DNA from: Clostridiales bacterium
GTDB taxonomy: Bacteria; Bacillota; Clostridia; Oscillospirales; Oscillospiraceae
Direction of reading: 5' to 3'
DNA length: 64,000 nucleotides
Assembly (NCBI GenBank): GCA_021203325.1
Contig: JAJQBL010000018.1
Location: 1 to 64,000 of the forward strand
Positions 10,546 through 19,451 of this stretch are shown piece after piece (within the stretch, counting starts at the first letter, position 1; each line of letters starts with the position of its first letter). The notes beneath the pieces were generated by a model. It saw nothing but the letters and a program-made list of their open reading frames with translations. It searched no databases and was not told the origin of the DNA. The position numbers were made by a program, and so were the translations under genes.

Positions 10546-11949
10546 ATGCGCAAATACGACATCAGCGGAACCTCTTATCTGGACCGGCTGTCCGAAAAGA
10601 ACAGCCAGTACATCAACCTGATCCGGAAGGCGGAACGCATCAACCGGGAAAGGGGAGGCGCGGTCTCTAAAGAGGAAGGTGAGACTTATTTGGAGGCGGC
10701 CAGGGTTTGCCAGGAGATCCGGGACGAAAACCTCTCCCAGCGTGCCGTTTATACGAAATGGGAAATGCGCCGGCTGGAGTGTGAGGAGCGCGCCGAAGAG
10801 ATCGCCGACATCATTGCACCGGTTCCTCCGGTTCCTCCTGCTCCTCCGGCGGAGCCGATGCCAACGCCGGAGGAAGCGGCTCCGCCGACCCGGAAGGAGC
10901 CGGTGAAGGCAGCCTCAAAGCCGCAGAAAGCCTCAGCCCCCGTCAAAGCCGCGGAGACGACGCAAACCGACTCCGGGTTCACAACCAAAAACGCAGTCAA
11001 AGATGTTTCCGCTGAGACCATCGAGAAGTGGTACAAGCCGCAGCCCAACCACGGGTTTGACGATGTGGTGGGGATGGATGCGCTGAAAGAGCGTCTGATC
11101 AATGAGGCGGCCAGCATTGGCTGGACCCGGACGGACGCCGTGCTTCAAATCGCTCCGCTGCAAAGCTATCTGCTTTACGGCCCTCCCGGCACCGGAAAGA
11201 CCTTTATCATCGAAGCATTTGCCAGGGAACTGATGGAGAAGCACGGCTTCAAATTTATCCAGCTCAACGGCGGCGACATCCACGCCAGTCTGGTGGGCGT
11301 GGCGGAAAAAACGGTCAACATTGCCTTCCAGGAGGCCATCGACAACGCCCCGTGTATCTTCTTTATCGACGAAATCGAGGGCGTCTGCGTTGGGCGAACC
11401 CAAAAGGCGGAGGGGCATGAGAAGCGGCTGACCGTGGCGTTTTTGGAAGGCTATGGCAGGCTCAGCGCATCCGGCAAGCGGGTGGTTTTTATGGGAGCCA
11501 CCAACCATCCCGGCCAGATCGATGTGGCGTGGATGGATCGTATGAAAGCAAAAATTCGCATCCCCCTTTCCGATGAGGATTCCAAAGAGGCGTATTTTGC
11601 CCGCAAGTGTGCCTCGCTGACGCTGGAAGACGGCTTTACCTTCCGAGACATGGCGGAGGCCACGGACAACTACAGCTATCGGGACCTGGACAGCCTGTGG
11701 TCTACCATTACCGCCCAGATGAAGCAGCAGGCGATTGAAACCTGCCGCGTTTACGCCGCTGATGGGATAGTGGATCAGGAGCAGACTGACATCGCCGCCA
11801 GCGAGGCGCTGACAACCGGGAAGGTCCGCCTGTCCCGGGCGCTGTTCCATGACACGCAGAAAGTACTTCCCCCCTCTGACAAGACGGAGATTCGCCAGGA
11901 GCTGGAGGAATTTGAGCGCAGCGTCCGCGCCGGCAGTGGGGCGCAGTAA
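10546..11949 (+). CDS. AAA ATPase of Vps4/katanin/spastin type with MIT-like N-terminal helical domain
   Basis: FDDVVGMDALKERL, Walker A LLYGPPGTGKT, Walker B CIFFIDEIE, sensor-1 VVFMGATNHP, C-terminal VRLSRALFHDTQKVLPPSDKTEIRQELEEFERSV; N-terminal helices then Pro-rich linker. Confidence 0.8.
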   Translation: MRKYDISGTSYLDRLSEKNSQYINLIRKAERINRERGGAVSKEEGETYLEAARVCQEIRDENLSQRAVYTKWEMRRLECEERAEEIADIIAPVPPVPPAPPAEPMPTPEEAAPPTRKEPVKAASKPQKASAPVKAAETTQTDSGFTTKNAVKDVSAETIEKWYKPQPNHGFDDVVGMDALKERLINEAASIGWTRTDAVLQIAPLQSYLLYGPPGTGKTFIIEAFARELMEKHGFKFIQLNGGDIHASLVGVAEKTVNIAFQEAIDNAPCIFFIDEIEGVCVGRTQKAEGHEKRLTVAFLEGYGRLSASGKRVVFMGATNHPGQIDVAWMDRMKAKIRIPLSDEDSKEAYFARKCASLTLEDGFTFRDMAEATDNYSYRDLDSLWSTITAQMKQQAIETCRVYAADGIVDQEQTDIAASEALTTGKVRLSRALFHDTQKVLPPSDKTEIRQELEEFERSVRAGSGAQ

Positions 11950-11966
11950 GTTAGGGGGGCAGAATC

Positions 11967-13127
11967 ATGGCGGCGGAAACGGCGAAGGATTGGGCAGCGC
12001 AAATGGAGCGCAGGTCGGGCGCCTTCGAGCAATGCCTTGAAACCCACTGGACGGACGACTCCTGTGGCTGGGGTGCGTTATTGCAAAACCTCTGGTGGGC
12101 CGAAGAAGCAACCACCCGCCCCTCCGGCCTGCTGCTGACCGGCCCGGAGGGCTGCGGCCGACACACGTCTGCTGCCCACATGGTTCGGTTCCTCCGGGAG
12201 CAGGAATTTGGCAGCGTATGGCTTTCCGGCGACGATCTGCTGGCAGAGGGCGCCGTCTCTGAGGCCAAAGAGAAGCTGGATGCGCTGCTAGATGACTTTT
12301 GGGAGCAGGAGAAGGGCCTCTGCCTGGTGGTCGAGCAGCTGGAGGGCCAACCCGGCCGGAAAGAGCTGCTGTCCTATCTGGGGAAGCTCCTGTGGGATTA
12401 CTGGCTTGCGCGGGAGGACGGAGCGGATTCCCGCCTGTTTCTCATCCTCATTGACAGCGGACGGGGCATCCCAAGCCTGCTCCGGGAACGGCTTCAACGG
12501 TGCCGGATGACGCTGCCCGACCTGGAACACCGCAGACGCTTTTTGGATAGCAGCGAAGATTTGAAAAGTTATGTCCCACTGGACGACTGCGCGGCGTGTA
12601 CCGAGGGATTTACCTATGCGCAGCTGACAGATCTGGTGCGGGATCTGCGGATGCTGATCGATGCGACAGATGCGCCGGTTAGCCGGGCGCAGATGGAACA
12701 GCTGGTCGAGGAACAGCGGGAGGAGACGCCCGCCGCTCAGTCGGTTCGTCGCAGGGCTGCCCTGGAGGAACGGCTGATGCATTTGGCGGATGAGCTGCCC
12801 GCGCTGCTGAAAAATGCCTCCTTTGGCGGCGGAACGCCGGTTGAGGCGCACCAGACACAGGCCGAGAAACTGTCCCCACAGACCGGGGCACCGTCTCCGG
12901 ACTACGACAGGATGACAGAGGAGGGCCGGCGGGCTTCCGTGGAGACGCAGCCCGTGAATGAACTGATTGCCGACCTTTATGGCGGCGCAGAAGCGGCCAA
13001 ACTTCTGATGGCAGAGGTACGGCAGGCACAGCAGGCCATGGTGAGCGCCGCGCCAGATGCCGCGGAAACGGAATCCGCACCCGTCCCTGAGACAGAAAAA
13101 ATGGAGGCCAGCGTCGAACAACATTAG
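11967..13127 (+). CDS. Degenerate AAA-like protein, probable inactive partner
   Basis: Walker-A-like LLLTGPEGCGRHT (Lys replaced by Arg), poor Walker B (LCLVVEQLEG); follows the AAA gene with an RBS. Confidence 0.6.
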   Translation: MAAETAKDWAAQMERRSGAFEQCLETHWTDDSCGWGALLQNLWWAEEATTRPSGLLLTGPEGCGRHTSAAHMVRFLREQEFGSVWLSGDDLLAEGAVSEAKEKLDALLDDFWEQEKGLCLVVEQLEGQPGRKELLSYLGKLLWDYWLAREDGADSRLFLILIDSGRGIPSLLRERLQRCRMTLPDLEHRRRFLDSSEDLKSYVPLDDCAACTEGFTYAQLTDLVRDLRMLIDATDAPVSRAQMEQLVEEQREETPAAQSVRRRAALEERLMHLADELPALLKNASFGGGTPVEAHQTQAEKLSPQTGAPSPDYDRMTEEGRRASVETQPVNELIADLYGGAEAAKLLMAEVRQAQQAMVSAAPDAAETESAPVPETEKMEASVEQH

Positions 13128-13152
13128 AACCTGTGAAAAACAGCTCAAAAAA

Positions 13153-13198
13153 GAGAACGGTTCCTACCCCAGCACACGCTGGAACAGGAACCGTTCTC
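13153..13198 (-). terminator. Intrinsic terminator between convergent operons
   Basis: Perfect 13-bp inverted repeat GAGAACGGTTCCT/AGGAACCGTTCTC with nested CCAGC/GCTGG; T-tract on the minus strand. Confidence 0.8.
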
Positions 13199-13237
13199 AT
13201 CTTTGTGTATCGGGCGCACAGGAAAGACGCGCCTCCC

Positions 13238-14734
13238 TCAGCCCAGCTCGTCCAGAATACTCCTCTGCCGTCCGCCCAGCAGCAGGGACTGATTGTACTC
13301 CGTGTACTTTTGGCACCCGTTGTCCCGGATGAACTGCATGGAGTAGTAGTTCATGGTCAGCTCGGTGAGGAAAATCACCATCTCCTGGCTCTCGCCGAAC
13401 ACAGTTTCCAGGAAGGTGAAGGCTGCGTCCAGCTTCGCAGAGGTGTCCAGAATCATGGTACGCCGCCGCTCCACCGCCTGGGCAAATTCCTGCCGAACCG
13501 CATCGGCGGCCGCCCTGCCGTCCTGAATTTCCTGGGTCAGGACGCTCTGGTGATAGCGGTGCAGCGTGTCCAGCACCCGGCGTTTGCGGCGCTCCCCGGC
13601 TTTCTCCAGGGTGCCCGCCCGGAGGGCGGCGTCCAGCGCGGCCTGCTTTGCGTCAATCGTATCTGTAAAGCATTTTTCCATGTCAGACCCGCCAGACAAA
13701 CTGGCGATCAGACCTTTCAGTGTGCCGTGGAGTTCGGTGACATAAGCGTCCTCCTCGTTGGCCTTTCCACAGGCTGTGAATAGTGCGCTCAGCAGCAGGG
13801 AGAGGGCGGACAGCCGCTCGTCAAAGGGGGCCTCCCGCAGGCGGCGGACAGTTCTGTCCCCGATGCGTCCGGCCAGAATGTCCTCCACGTTGTAGTCGGT
13901 CTGATACTTCCGGTACAGCTCCAGATAGTTGGCAAAGTCCCTGGCGATGACGGGCTGCTGGAGGTATTGCCCGATGACCGTCTCCGTCACAGGCAGGTCC
14001 AGCCCCTCGCAGGCGTAAATCATCCGGGAAAGGTCCTCCCAGCCCCGGGCGGTGACGAAGCGCTTACCGTCCACCGTGGTTTCGATTTGATAGAAGCTCT
14101 GCTGCTTGATGTCCAGATAGGAGAGGATGGCGGGATGCACCTGCTGTTTGTAAGCGTATTCCTTCCAGACGGAATAGTCCGCTTCAATGTCGATCTTCCG
14201 CACCCGGTCCAGGGTCACAATGTCAAACTCCTTGACACTGCGGTTATACTCCGGCGGGTTGCCCGCCGTCACAATGATCCACCCCTCCGGCACCTGATGG
14301 CTGCCGAAGGTCTTGCACTGGAGGAGCTGGAGCATGGCGGGGGCCAGGGTCTCCGAGACGCAGTTGATTTCGTCCAGAAATAAAATGCCCTCTTTCAGGC
14401 CGGTTTTCTCCATTTCCCGGTAGACGCTGGCGACGATCTCGCTCATGGTATACTCCGTCACCCGCTGCTCCCGTCCGTCAAAGGTGCCCGTCTGGATGGA
14501 GGGCAGGCCGATGGCGCTCTGTCGGGTGTGGTGGGTGATGGTGTAGGCCACCATCGCCACGCCGCACTCCTGGGCGGCCTGATGGGCAATGGCGGTTTTG
14601 CCGATACCCGGCGGGCCCATCAGCAGCAGCGGGCGCTGGGACAGGACGGGGATCACCCAGTCCCCATACTCGTCCCTGGCCAGATAGGCCCGGATGGAAT
14701 GCTTCAGTTGTTCTTTCGCCTGTTTGATGTTCAT
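13238..14734 (-). CDS. MoxR-family AAA ATPase
   Basis: LLLMGPPGIGKTAIAHQAA, GILFLDEINCVSETLAPAMLQLLQ, WIIVTAGNPPEYN; start at ATG 14734. Confidence 0.85.
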   Translation of the reverse strand: MNIKQAKEQLKHSIRAYLARDEYGDWVIPVLSQRPLLLMGPPGIGKTAIAHQAAQECGVAMVAYTITHHTRQSAIGLPSIQTGTFDGREQRVTEYTMSEIVASVYREMEKTGLKEGILFLDEINCVSETLAPAMLQLLQCKTFGSHQVPEGWIIVTAGNPPEYNRSVKEFDIVTLDRVRKIDIEADYSVWKEYAYKQQVHPAILSYLDIKQQSFYQIETTVDGKRFVTARGWEDLSRMIYACEGLDLPVTETVIGQYLQQPVIARDFANYLELYRKYQTDYNVEDILAGRIGDRTVRRLREAPFDERLSALSLLLSALFTACGKANEEDAYVTELHGTLKGLIASLSGGSDMEKCFTDTIDAKQAALDAALRAGTLEKAGERRKRRVLDTLHRYHQSVLTQEIQDGRAAADAVRQEFAQAVERRRTMILDTSAKLDAAFTFLETVFGESQEMVIFLTELTMNYYSMQFIRDNGCQKYTEYNQSLLLGGRQRSILDELG

Positions 14735-14833
14735 AGCCTGTGTTACCCTCTGTCTATTCAAAATCAAGGTTCCCTATGCAACGGATGGGGCGTCTTCCTC
14801 CCGCAGATAGCGCAGCATTTGCTGCCCCTACCG

Positions 14834-16195
14834 TCACAAAATCCGCAGCTCCTCCGGCCCCAGCACCAGCTTGATGGCCCAGGGGGGCACCTCCCGGTCG
14901 GTGTAGTCGTCCTCAAAAAAGACGAAGGCCGTCTCATAGGCCGGTTTCCGCTGGGGATAATCCCCAAAGCCGTCGGTGAAGTAGAGCAGCCCTTTCAGCT
15001 CCCGGAGCTGGCCCTGGGCCAGCAGCCGATCCACATAGGCGAAGGCGGGGCGGAAGTCTGTACCGCCATATCCCTTTACAGTGAAGTCGTCCACAAAACG
15101 GTCAAACTCGGCGGGGGAGTGGAGGACGGTATCCATCTGTACGGCGGCGTCCGACTGGATGATGTGGAGGTTCATGTGCTGGAAAAAGGCGTCCTGCTGG
15201 TGGAGGATGGCCTTTGTCTCCCCCAGAAACGCCTCAATGACCCCGTCAGAGCAGGAATCCGACGTATCAATGACAATGACGAAGTCCTGAATCTTCTGGC
15301 TCTCCTGATATTCCAGCGGTTCGATCAGGGGAATGTCGCCGTACAGCTCCAGCCCGTAGGAATAGAACGCATAGTCGAAGCTGTCCGGGTCCACCCGCAG
15401 CTCCTCCCGCAGGGAGACGAAGCGCCGCAGGAACCGGGCGTAATCGTACCGCTCCCGGTTTTCGATGCGAATCGTCTTTAGCAGCCCCTCGGCCTCGGTG
15501 CCGTGCTGGGCAAAAAAGGTCTCCAGATTGGTCTGGGTCTTTTGGTCGATGTGCTTCCACTTTCCCTCGATCTCCTGGCGCTGAGCCTCCAGCTGGCGGT
15601 GGTCGCCTTCGCCGGAGGCGTCGCCCTCCTGTTCCTGCTCCTGAGGCTCCTGGTTGGGGTCTTTCGGCCAGAACTGGTGGTCGTCCCGGAAGAACTCCTG
15701 CCGGATGCGCAGCTGCTCCTCATAGGAGACGTGCCACCGGGAGAGGGAGCGGTAGACCGCTTCGGCGGTCAGCACCTTGGCGTCCTCGTGGAGCCGGTCA
15801 TAAATCTCCTCCCGGAAGGAGGACTGCATCAGGTTCACCGCCCGGTTGTCAATGCCGTCCAGCACATTTTCCGCGGCGATGTCACAGGCCATGTCCCACA
15901 GATCCGGGTCACGGTCGCCCCGGTTCAGCTCGTGTCGGAACATACAGTGCAGCACCATGTGGAGGTAATACCGGTTCAGCAGCACCAAATCCTCCCGGTA
16001 GAGCTTCATCAGGAAGGTGGGGTTGTAGAGAATGTTGATCCCATCGGTGCCCACCCGGGCGGTGTTCAGGTTCATCTGATACCCCAGGCCGGCCAGGGCG
16101 ATGTCCAGAAACCGCATGGAGAGGTAGATGTCATTCCGCGCACTGGTCAGAATGGCCTCCCCGATGCGGGTCAGTTTTTCCTTATTTTCGTGCAT
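14834..16195 (-). CDS. DUF2201-type metallopeptidase-like plus vWA-like domain protein
   Basis: N-terminal HMVLHCMFRH region; C-terminal DFVIVIDTSDSCS MIDAS-like motif and GYGGTDFRPAF. Confidence 0.75.
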   Translation of the reverse strand: MHENKEKLTRIGEAILTSARNDIYLSMRFLDIALAGLGYQMNLNTARVGTDGINILYNPTFLMKLYREDLVLLNRYYLHMVLHCMFRHELNRGDRDPDLWDMACDIAAENVLDGIDNRAVNLMQSSFREEIYDRLHEDAKVLTAEAVYRSLSRWHVSYEEQLRIRQEFFRDDHQFWPKDPNQEPQEQEQEGDASGEGDHRQLEAQRQEIEGKWKHIDQKTQTNLETFFAQHGTEAEGLLKTIRIENRERYDYARFLRRFVSLREELRVDPDSFDYAFYSYGLELYGDIPLIEPLEYQESQKIQDFVIVIDTSDSCSDGVIEAFLGETKAILHQQDAFFQHMNLHIIQSDAAVQMDTVLHSPAEFDRFVDDFTVKGYGGTDFRPAFAYVDRLLAQGQLRELKGLLYFTDGFGDYPQRKPAYETAFVFFEDDYTDREVPPWAIKLVLGPEELRIL

Positions 16196-16215
16196 GGCAG
16201 CTCCTTCTACCGTCT

Positions 16216-17367
16216 TCACAGGTCAAAGGACTTGTCCGCGCCGGAGGCGAACCCTCCGCCGGTGGCGTCCAGCAGCCGGGAGACGAAGCGGACATTCCCC
16301 GCCTGCTCCGCCGCGTCCAGCATGGTGTCCATCTGCGACCGCTCCAGCTTTCCGGCGGAGAGCAGGAAGTCCAGCCCCGTCAAATCGTCTGTGTTTAGCA
16401 GCACCTGCGCCGCAACGGCGGGATGCTCCAGCAGGAAGGCCCAGTACTCCGCCTCCGGCCCCGGGCGCAGGTCTCTGGGGCTGCGGAGCCGACAGAGGGC
16501 CAGCTCTGCCGCCAGCTCCGGCGGGTCGTCCCGCTTACATTCGTAAAAATAGGTGTCGTACAGGGAAAAGTCGATGTCCCGGTCGCTGAAACAGCCCCGA
16601 TACAGGCCGCCGGAGCCGTAGGTGACGGCCCGGAACTGCCGGGCGGGAATCAGCTCGTCATATTCGTAGGAGTATTCCGGCAGCACCAGGGTCACGGTGC
16701 CCTGGTCGTCCCGTGCGGTGACCCGGACGACCCCCTCAATTTCATCCAGCAGCGCACCGGCGTTCAGCCCAATGCGGAAGGACAGCCGCTCCAGGGCGAA
16801 GCAGTTCATCAGCATCCGGTCGCCAATGGCGGCGACGCTGTCCGGCAAATCCAGCCCCTGCAAATGGGTGCAGTTATAGAAGCAGCAGCGGCCCAGCGTC
16901 TCCACGAAAGGGGGGAGCTGCACCCGCTCCAGACTGCGGCACTCCGCAAAGGTGTAGGCAGGCAGGGCGCGGATGCCCTCGGGCAGCTCCAAATGGGTCA
17001 GCCGGCCGCAGCCCTCAAAGGCCCGTTCCCCCAGCTCCGTCACGCCCTGCGGCAGCTCCAGCCGGGGCAGGACGCGGCAAAAGGCAAAGCAGCGGTCCCC
17101 CAGGGCCCGCACCGTCTCCGGCAGATGCACCCGCCTGAGGGTGTCGTTGTACCGGGCCGCAGGTTTGGGCGGCTGGGCCTCCAGGAAGCGCATCCCCTCT
17201 CCGGGGAGGGCCTCCTCCGGGCCGGTCCCCCCGAAGCAGCCCGCGCCCAGCCAGGTGACGGGGTGGCCGTCAATGGCGTCGGGCAGCATCAGGGCGGCAT
17301 CCGTCCCCACGCAGCGCAGCACCTCTGCCTCCCCCTGATTCAGCCTGTAATAAATCGTCCATGCCAT
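16216..17367 (-). CDS. Leucine-rich-repeat (LRR_5/BspA-type) protein
   Basis: LRR units such as VHLPETVRALGDRCFAFC, LELPQGVTELGERAFEGC; stop precedes the vWA gene start (operon). Confidence 0.75.
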   Translation of the reverse strand: MAWTIYYRLNQGEAEVLRCVGTDAALMLPDAIDGHPVTWLGAGCFGGTGPEEALPGEGMRFLEAQPPKPAARYNDTLRRVHLPETVRALGDRCFAFCRVLPRLELPQGVTELGERAFEGCGRLTHLELPEGIRALPAYTFAECRSLERVQLPPFVETLGRCCFYNCTHLQGLDLPDSVAAIGDRMLMNCFALERLSFRIGLNAGALLDEIEGVVRVTARDDQGTVTLVLPEYSYEYDELIPARQFRAVTYGSGGLYRGCFSDRDIDFSLYDTYFYECKRDDPPELAAELALCRLRSPRDLRPGPEAEYWAFLLEHPAVAAQVLLNTDDLTGLDFLLSAGKLERSQMDTMLDAAEQAGNVRFVSRLLDATGGGFASGADKSFDL

Positions 17368-17400
17368 CCGCCATCGTTCCCTTCTGTTCCACAGCTCTCT

Positions 17401-17429
17401 ATTATAGCGGAAATTGTGCCGCAGTACAA
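17401..17429 (-). promoter_or_regulatory. Sigma-A-type promoter for the LRR-vWA-MoxR operon
   Basis: Minus strand TTGTAC-N17-TATAAT; -35 17429-17424, -10 17406-17401, about 35 bp upstream of ATG 17367. Confidence 0.7.
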
Positions 17430-17451
17430 TGGAAAAATGAAAAGAATCCCC

Positions 17452-17494
17452 AAAAAAGCAGCACGGACGCCGAAGGTTTGGCCTTCCGTGCTGC
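17452..17494 (-). terminator. Intrinsic terminator of DUF3048 gene
   Basis: GCAGCACGGA/TCCGTGCTGC stem followed by T-tract on minus strand. Confidence 0.75.
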
Positions 17495-17511
17495 GGTTGG
17501 GGGAGACTGCC

Positions 17512-18663
17512 TTATGTAAAGGAAATCTTCTTGTCAGTGGAAACGATGCTGATATAGCTCTTGCCGACGCCCAGGGAGATCTCCTCCCCCTGAGTGGTGG
17601 TGAGGGTGAAGTTGTCGGAATAGCCGTCCTTGGACCACAGGATGGGGATATACTGGCCGTTGCAGGCGTAGTAGCCCTGACCGCTGCCCACCAGCGTCAC
17701 ATCCAGCCGCCCATAGGCGTCGCCCGCAATTTCAGAGATGGCGGTCTGGATGACGATCACGTTGGTCACGGTGATGGCCTCGCCGGTCTGCTCGTCCACA
17801 TAGTCCAGGGTGTAGGTCGTTCCGGACTCAGTATACACATCGGTGATGGTGTAAAGCCCGGTGTCCTCCTGGTAGGTGAAGATGTCGGTCTTGTATCCGG
17901 AGAAGGGGACGGTGACGGTGGCGGCAGAGGCGCCGCCCTCCGGCGTTCCGTCCTCCACAAAGGTGTGGCCGTGGGTGGAAAGATAGTCCCCGTCGTGGGA
18001 AAGGTCATAGCCGGAGGAGGTGTTGATCCAGTCCAGCAGGGTGGAGGTGTCCAGATACAGGGTGTGCTCCGTGGCATAGCCTGCGTTCAGGCGGGCCTGG
18101 TCGCGGTAAAACACGTCGGAGCCGGCCCCCATGCTGTCCACCTCGTACAGCGCCGTCTGGTCCAGAACGTCATAGGCGGCGCTGCTGCCTCCGGCGTGGA
18201 TGAGGATGCTGTCCAGGGCGTAGGCCAGATAGACGAAATAGGGCCGGGTGGAGCGGATGGAGCCCAGCTTGCCCACATCGGTGATGTCCTGATAAATCGC
18301 CATGATTCTGGTGATGCCGCCTTCCTCCGGCACCTCATAGTAGAGGTCGGCCTGGGCGTTGCCGGACTGGGGCATGGCCTTGCGCAGGCTGTTCAGCATC
18401 ACGGCGTAAGGGCGATTGTTGGAACGATCGGTCTCCGTGGCCTCACCGGTCAGGGGATTGACGTAGGCGTACTCAGCGTCGGCCTCCGGCTCCAGTGGGT
18501 CAGATGCCTCTGAAGATACCTCTGATGCAGCCTCCGACGCCGCCTCAGAGCCGGACTCATCCGGTACGGCGGAAGAAGCCGATTCCGCTTTCCCGTTTTT
18601 CCAGCAGGCGGACAGGGAGAGCACCACTGCCACAGCCAGCAGAAGGCAGAATAACTGTTTCAT
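17512..18663 (-). CDS. DUF3048 (YerB-type) lipoprotein
   Basis: Lipobox MKQLFCLLLAVAVVLSLSACW; NRPYAVMLNSLRKAMPQSG. Confidence 0.8.
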   Translation of the reverse strand: MKQLFCLLLAVAVVLSLSACWKNGKAESASSAVPDESGSEAASEAASEVSSEASDPLEPEADAEYAYVNPLTGEATETDRSNNRPYAVMLNSLRKAMPQSGNAQADLYYEVPEEGGITRIMAIYQDITDVGKLGSIRSTRPYFVYLAYALDSILIHAGGSSAAYDVLDQTALYEVDSMGAGSDVFYRDQARLNAGYATEHTLYLDTSTLLDWINTSSGYDLSHDGDYLSTHGHTFVEDGTPEGGASAATVTVPFSGYKTDIFTYQEDTGLYTITDVYTESGTTYTLDYVDEQTGEAITVTNVIVIQTAISEIAGDAYGRLDVTLVGSGQGYYACNGQYIPILWSKDGYSDNFTLTTTQGEEISLGVGKSYISIVSTDKKISFT

Positions 18664-18789
18664 GTTTGTGCGTCCTCTCTCAACAGAATGGTTCCGGGGC
18701 GTCCCCGAACAATACGCATGGGCGAAATTTGTATGATTTCGACAGTATTTGTGCATATTTGTTTGATAAACCCCCGAATGGCTGAGAAT

Positions 18790-18819
18790 ATTGTACCCTA
18801 TAACAGGGTGTTCTGTCAA
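18790..18819 (-). promoter_or_regulatory. Promoter of DUF3048 gene
   Basis: Minus strand TTGACA-N18-TACAAT. Confidence 0.6.
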
Positions 18820-18889
18820 GTAAGAGGTTGTGGACTGTTCCCTCCGCCGGGAGTGAGGTACGGTTTCCCGGGATAATTCCAAAGGCATC

Positions 18890-18918
18890 TTTACAAGTCC
18901 CCGCAAAAATGGTATGAT
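18890..18918 (+). promoter_or_regulatory. Promoter of CYTH gene
   Basis: TTTACA-N17-TATGAT. Confidence 0.65.
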
Positions 18919-18968
18919 TGCACTGTGAAAAATAGAAGCGTATCATCGGCATAAGGAGGCCGTTTCAA

Positions 18969-19451
18969 GTGGAAATCGAACGCAAATTTTGGATAGACCA
19001 ATTCCCGGAGCTGCCCTGTCTGGTTCACAAAAAGACGGAGCAGGGCTACCTGAGCATTACGCCCTTCGAGGTGCGCATCCGCAAAAGTGAGGACTGCGCC
19101 ACAGGCCAATGCACCTATCGCCTGACCATCAAGAGCCAGGGGGACCTGGCCCGGCACGAGGTGGAAACCGCCCTGGAGGCGCAGCAGTATGAAGAGCTGA
19201 AAGGGCTGCTGGATCGGCCCATGATCTGCAAGGATTACCGGGCCTACCGGCTGGAGGACGGGTACACGCTGGAATGCTCCATTGTGGACGGAGGCGTTTT
19301 CTCCTACGCGGAGGTGGAGTTTCCCTCCGAGGAGGCAGCGGCCGCATGGCAGCCGCTGCCCTTCCTGGGGCGGGAGACCACCTACGAAAAGGGCTTTAAA
19401 ATGCACAGCTACTGGCTGCACCGCACCGTGCCGGGAGGAAAATCGGAGTAA
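18969..19451 (+). CDS. CYTH-domain protein (triphosphate tunnel metalloenzyme family)
   Basis: MEIERKFWI N-terminal motif, GTG start. Confidence 0.8.
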   Translation: MEIERKFWIDQFPELPCLVHKKTEQGYLSITPFEVRIRKSEDCATGQCTYRLTIKSQGDLARHEVETALEAQQYEELKGLLDRPMICKDYRAYRLEDGYTLECSIVDGGVFSYAEVEFPSEEAAAAWQPLPFLGRETTYEKGFKMHSYWLHRTVPGGKSE

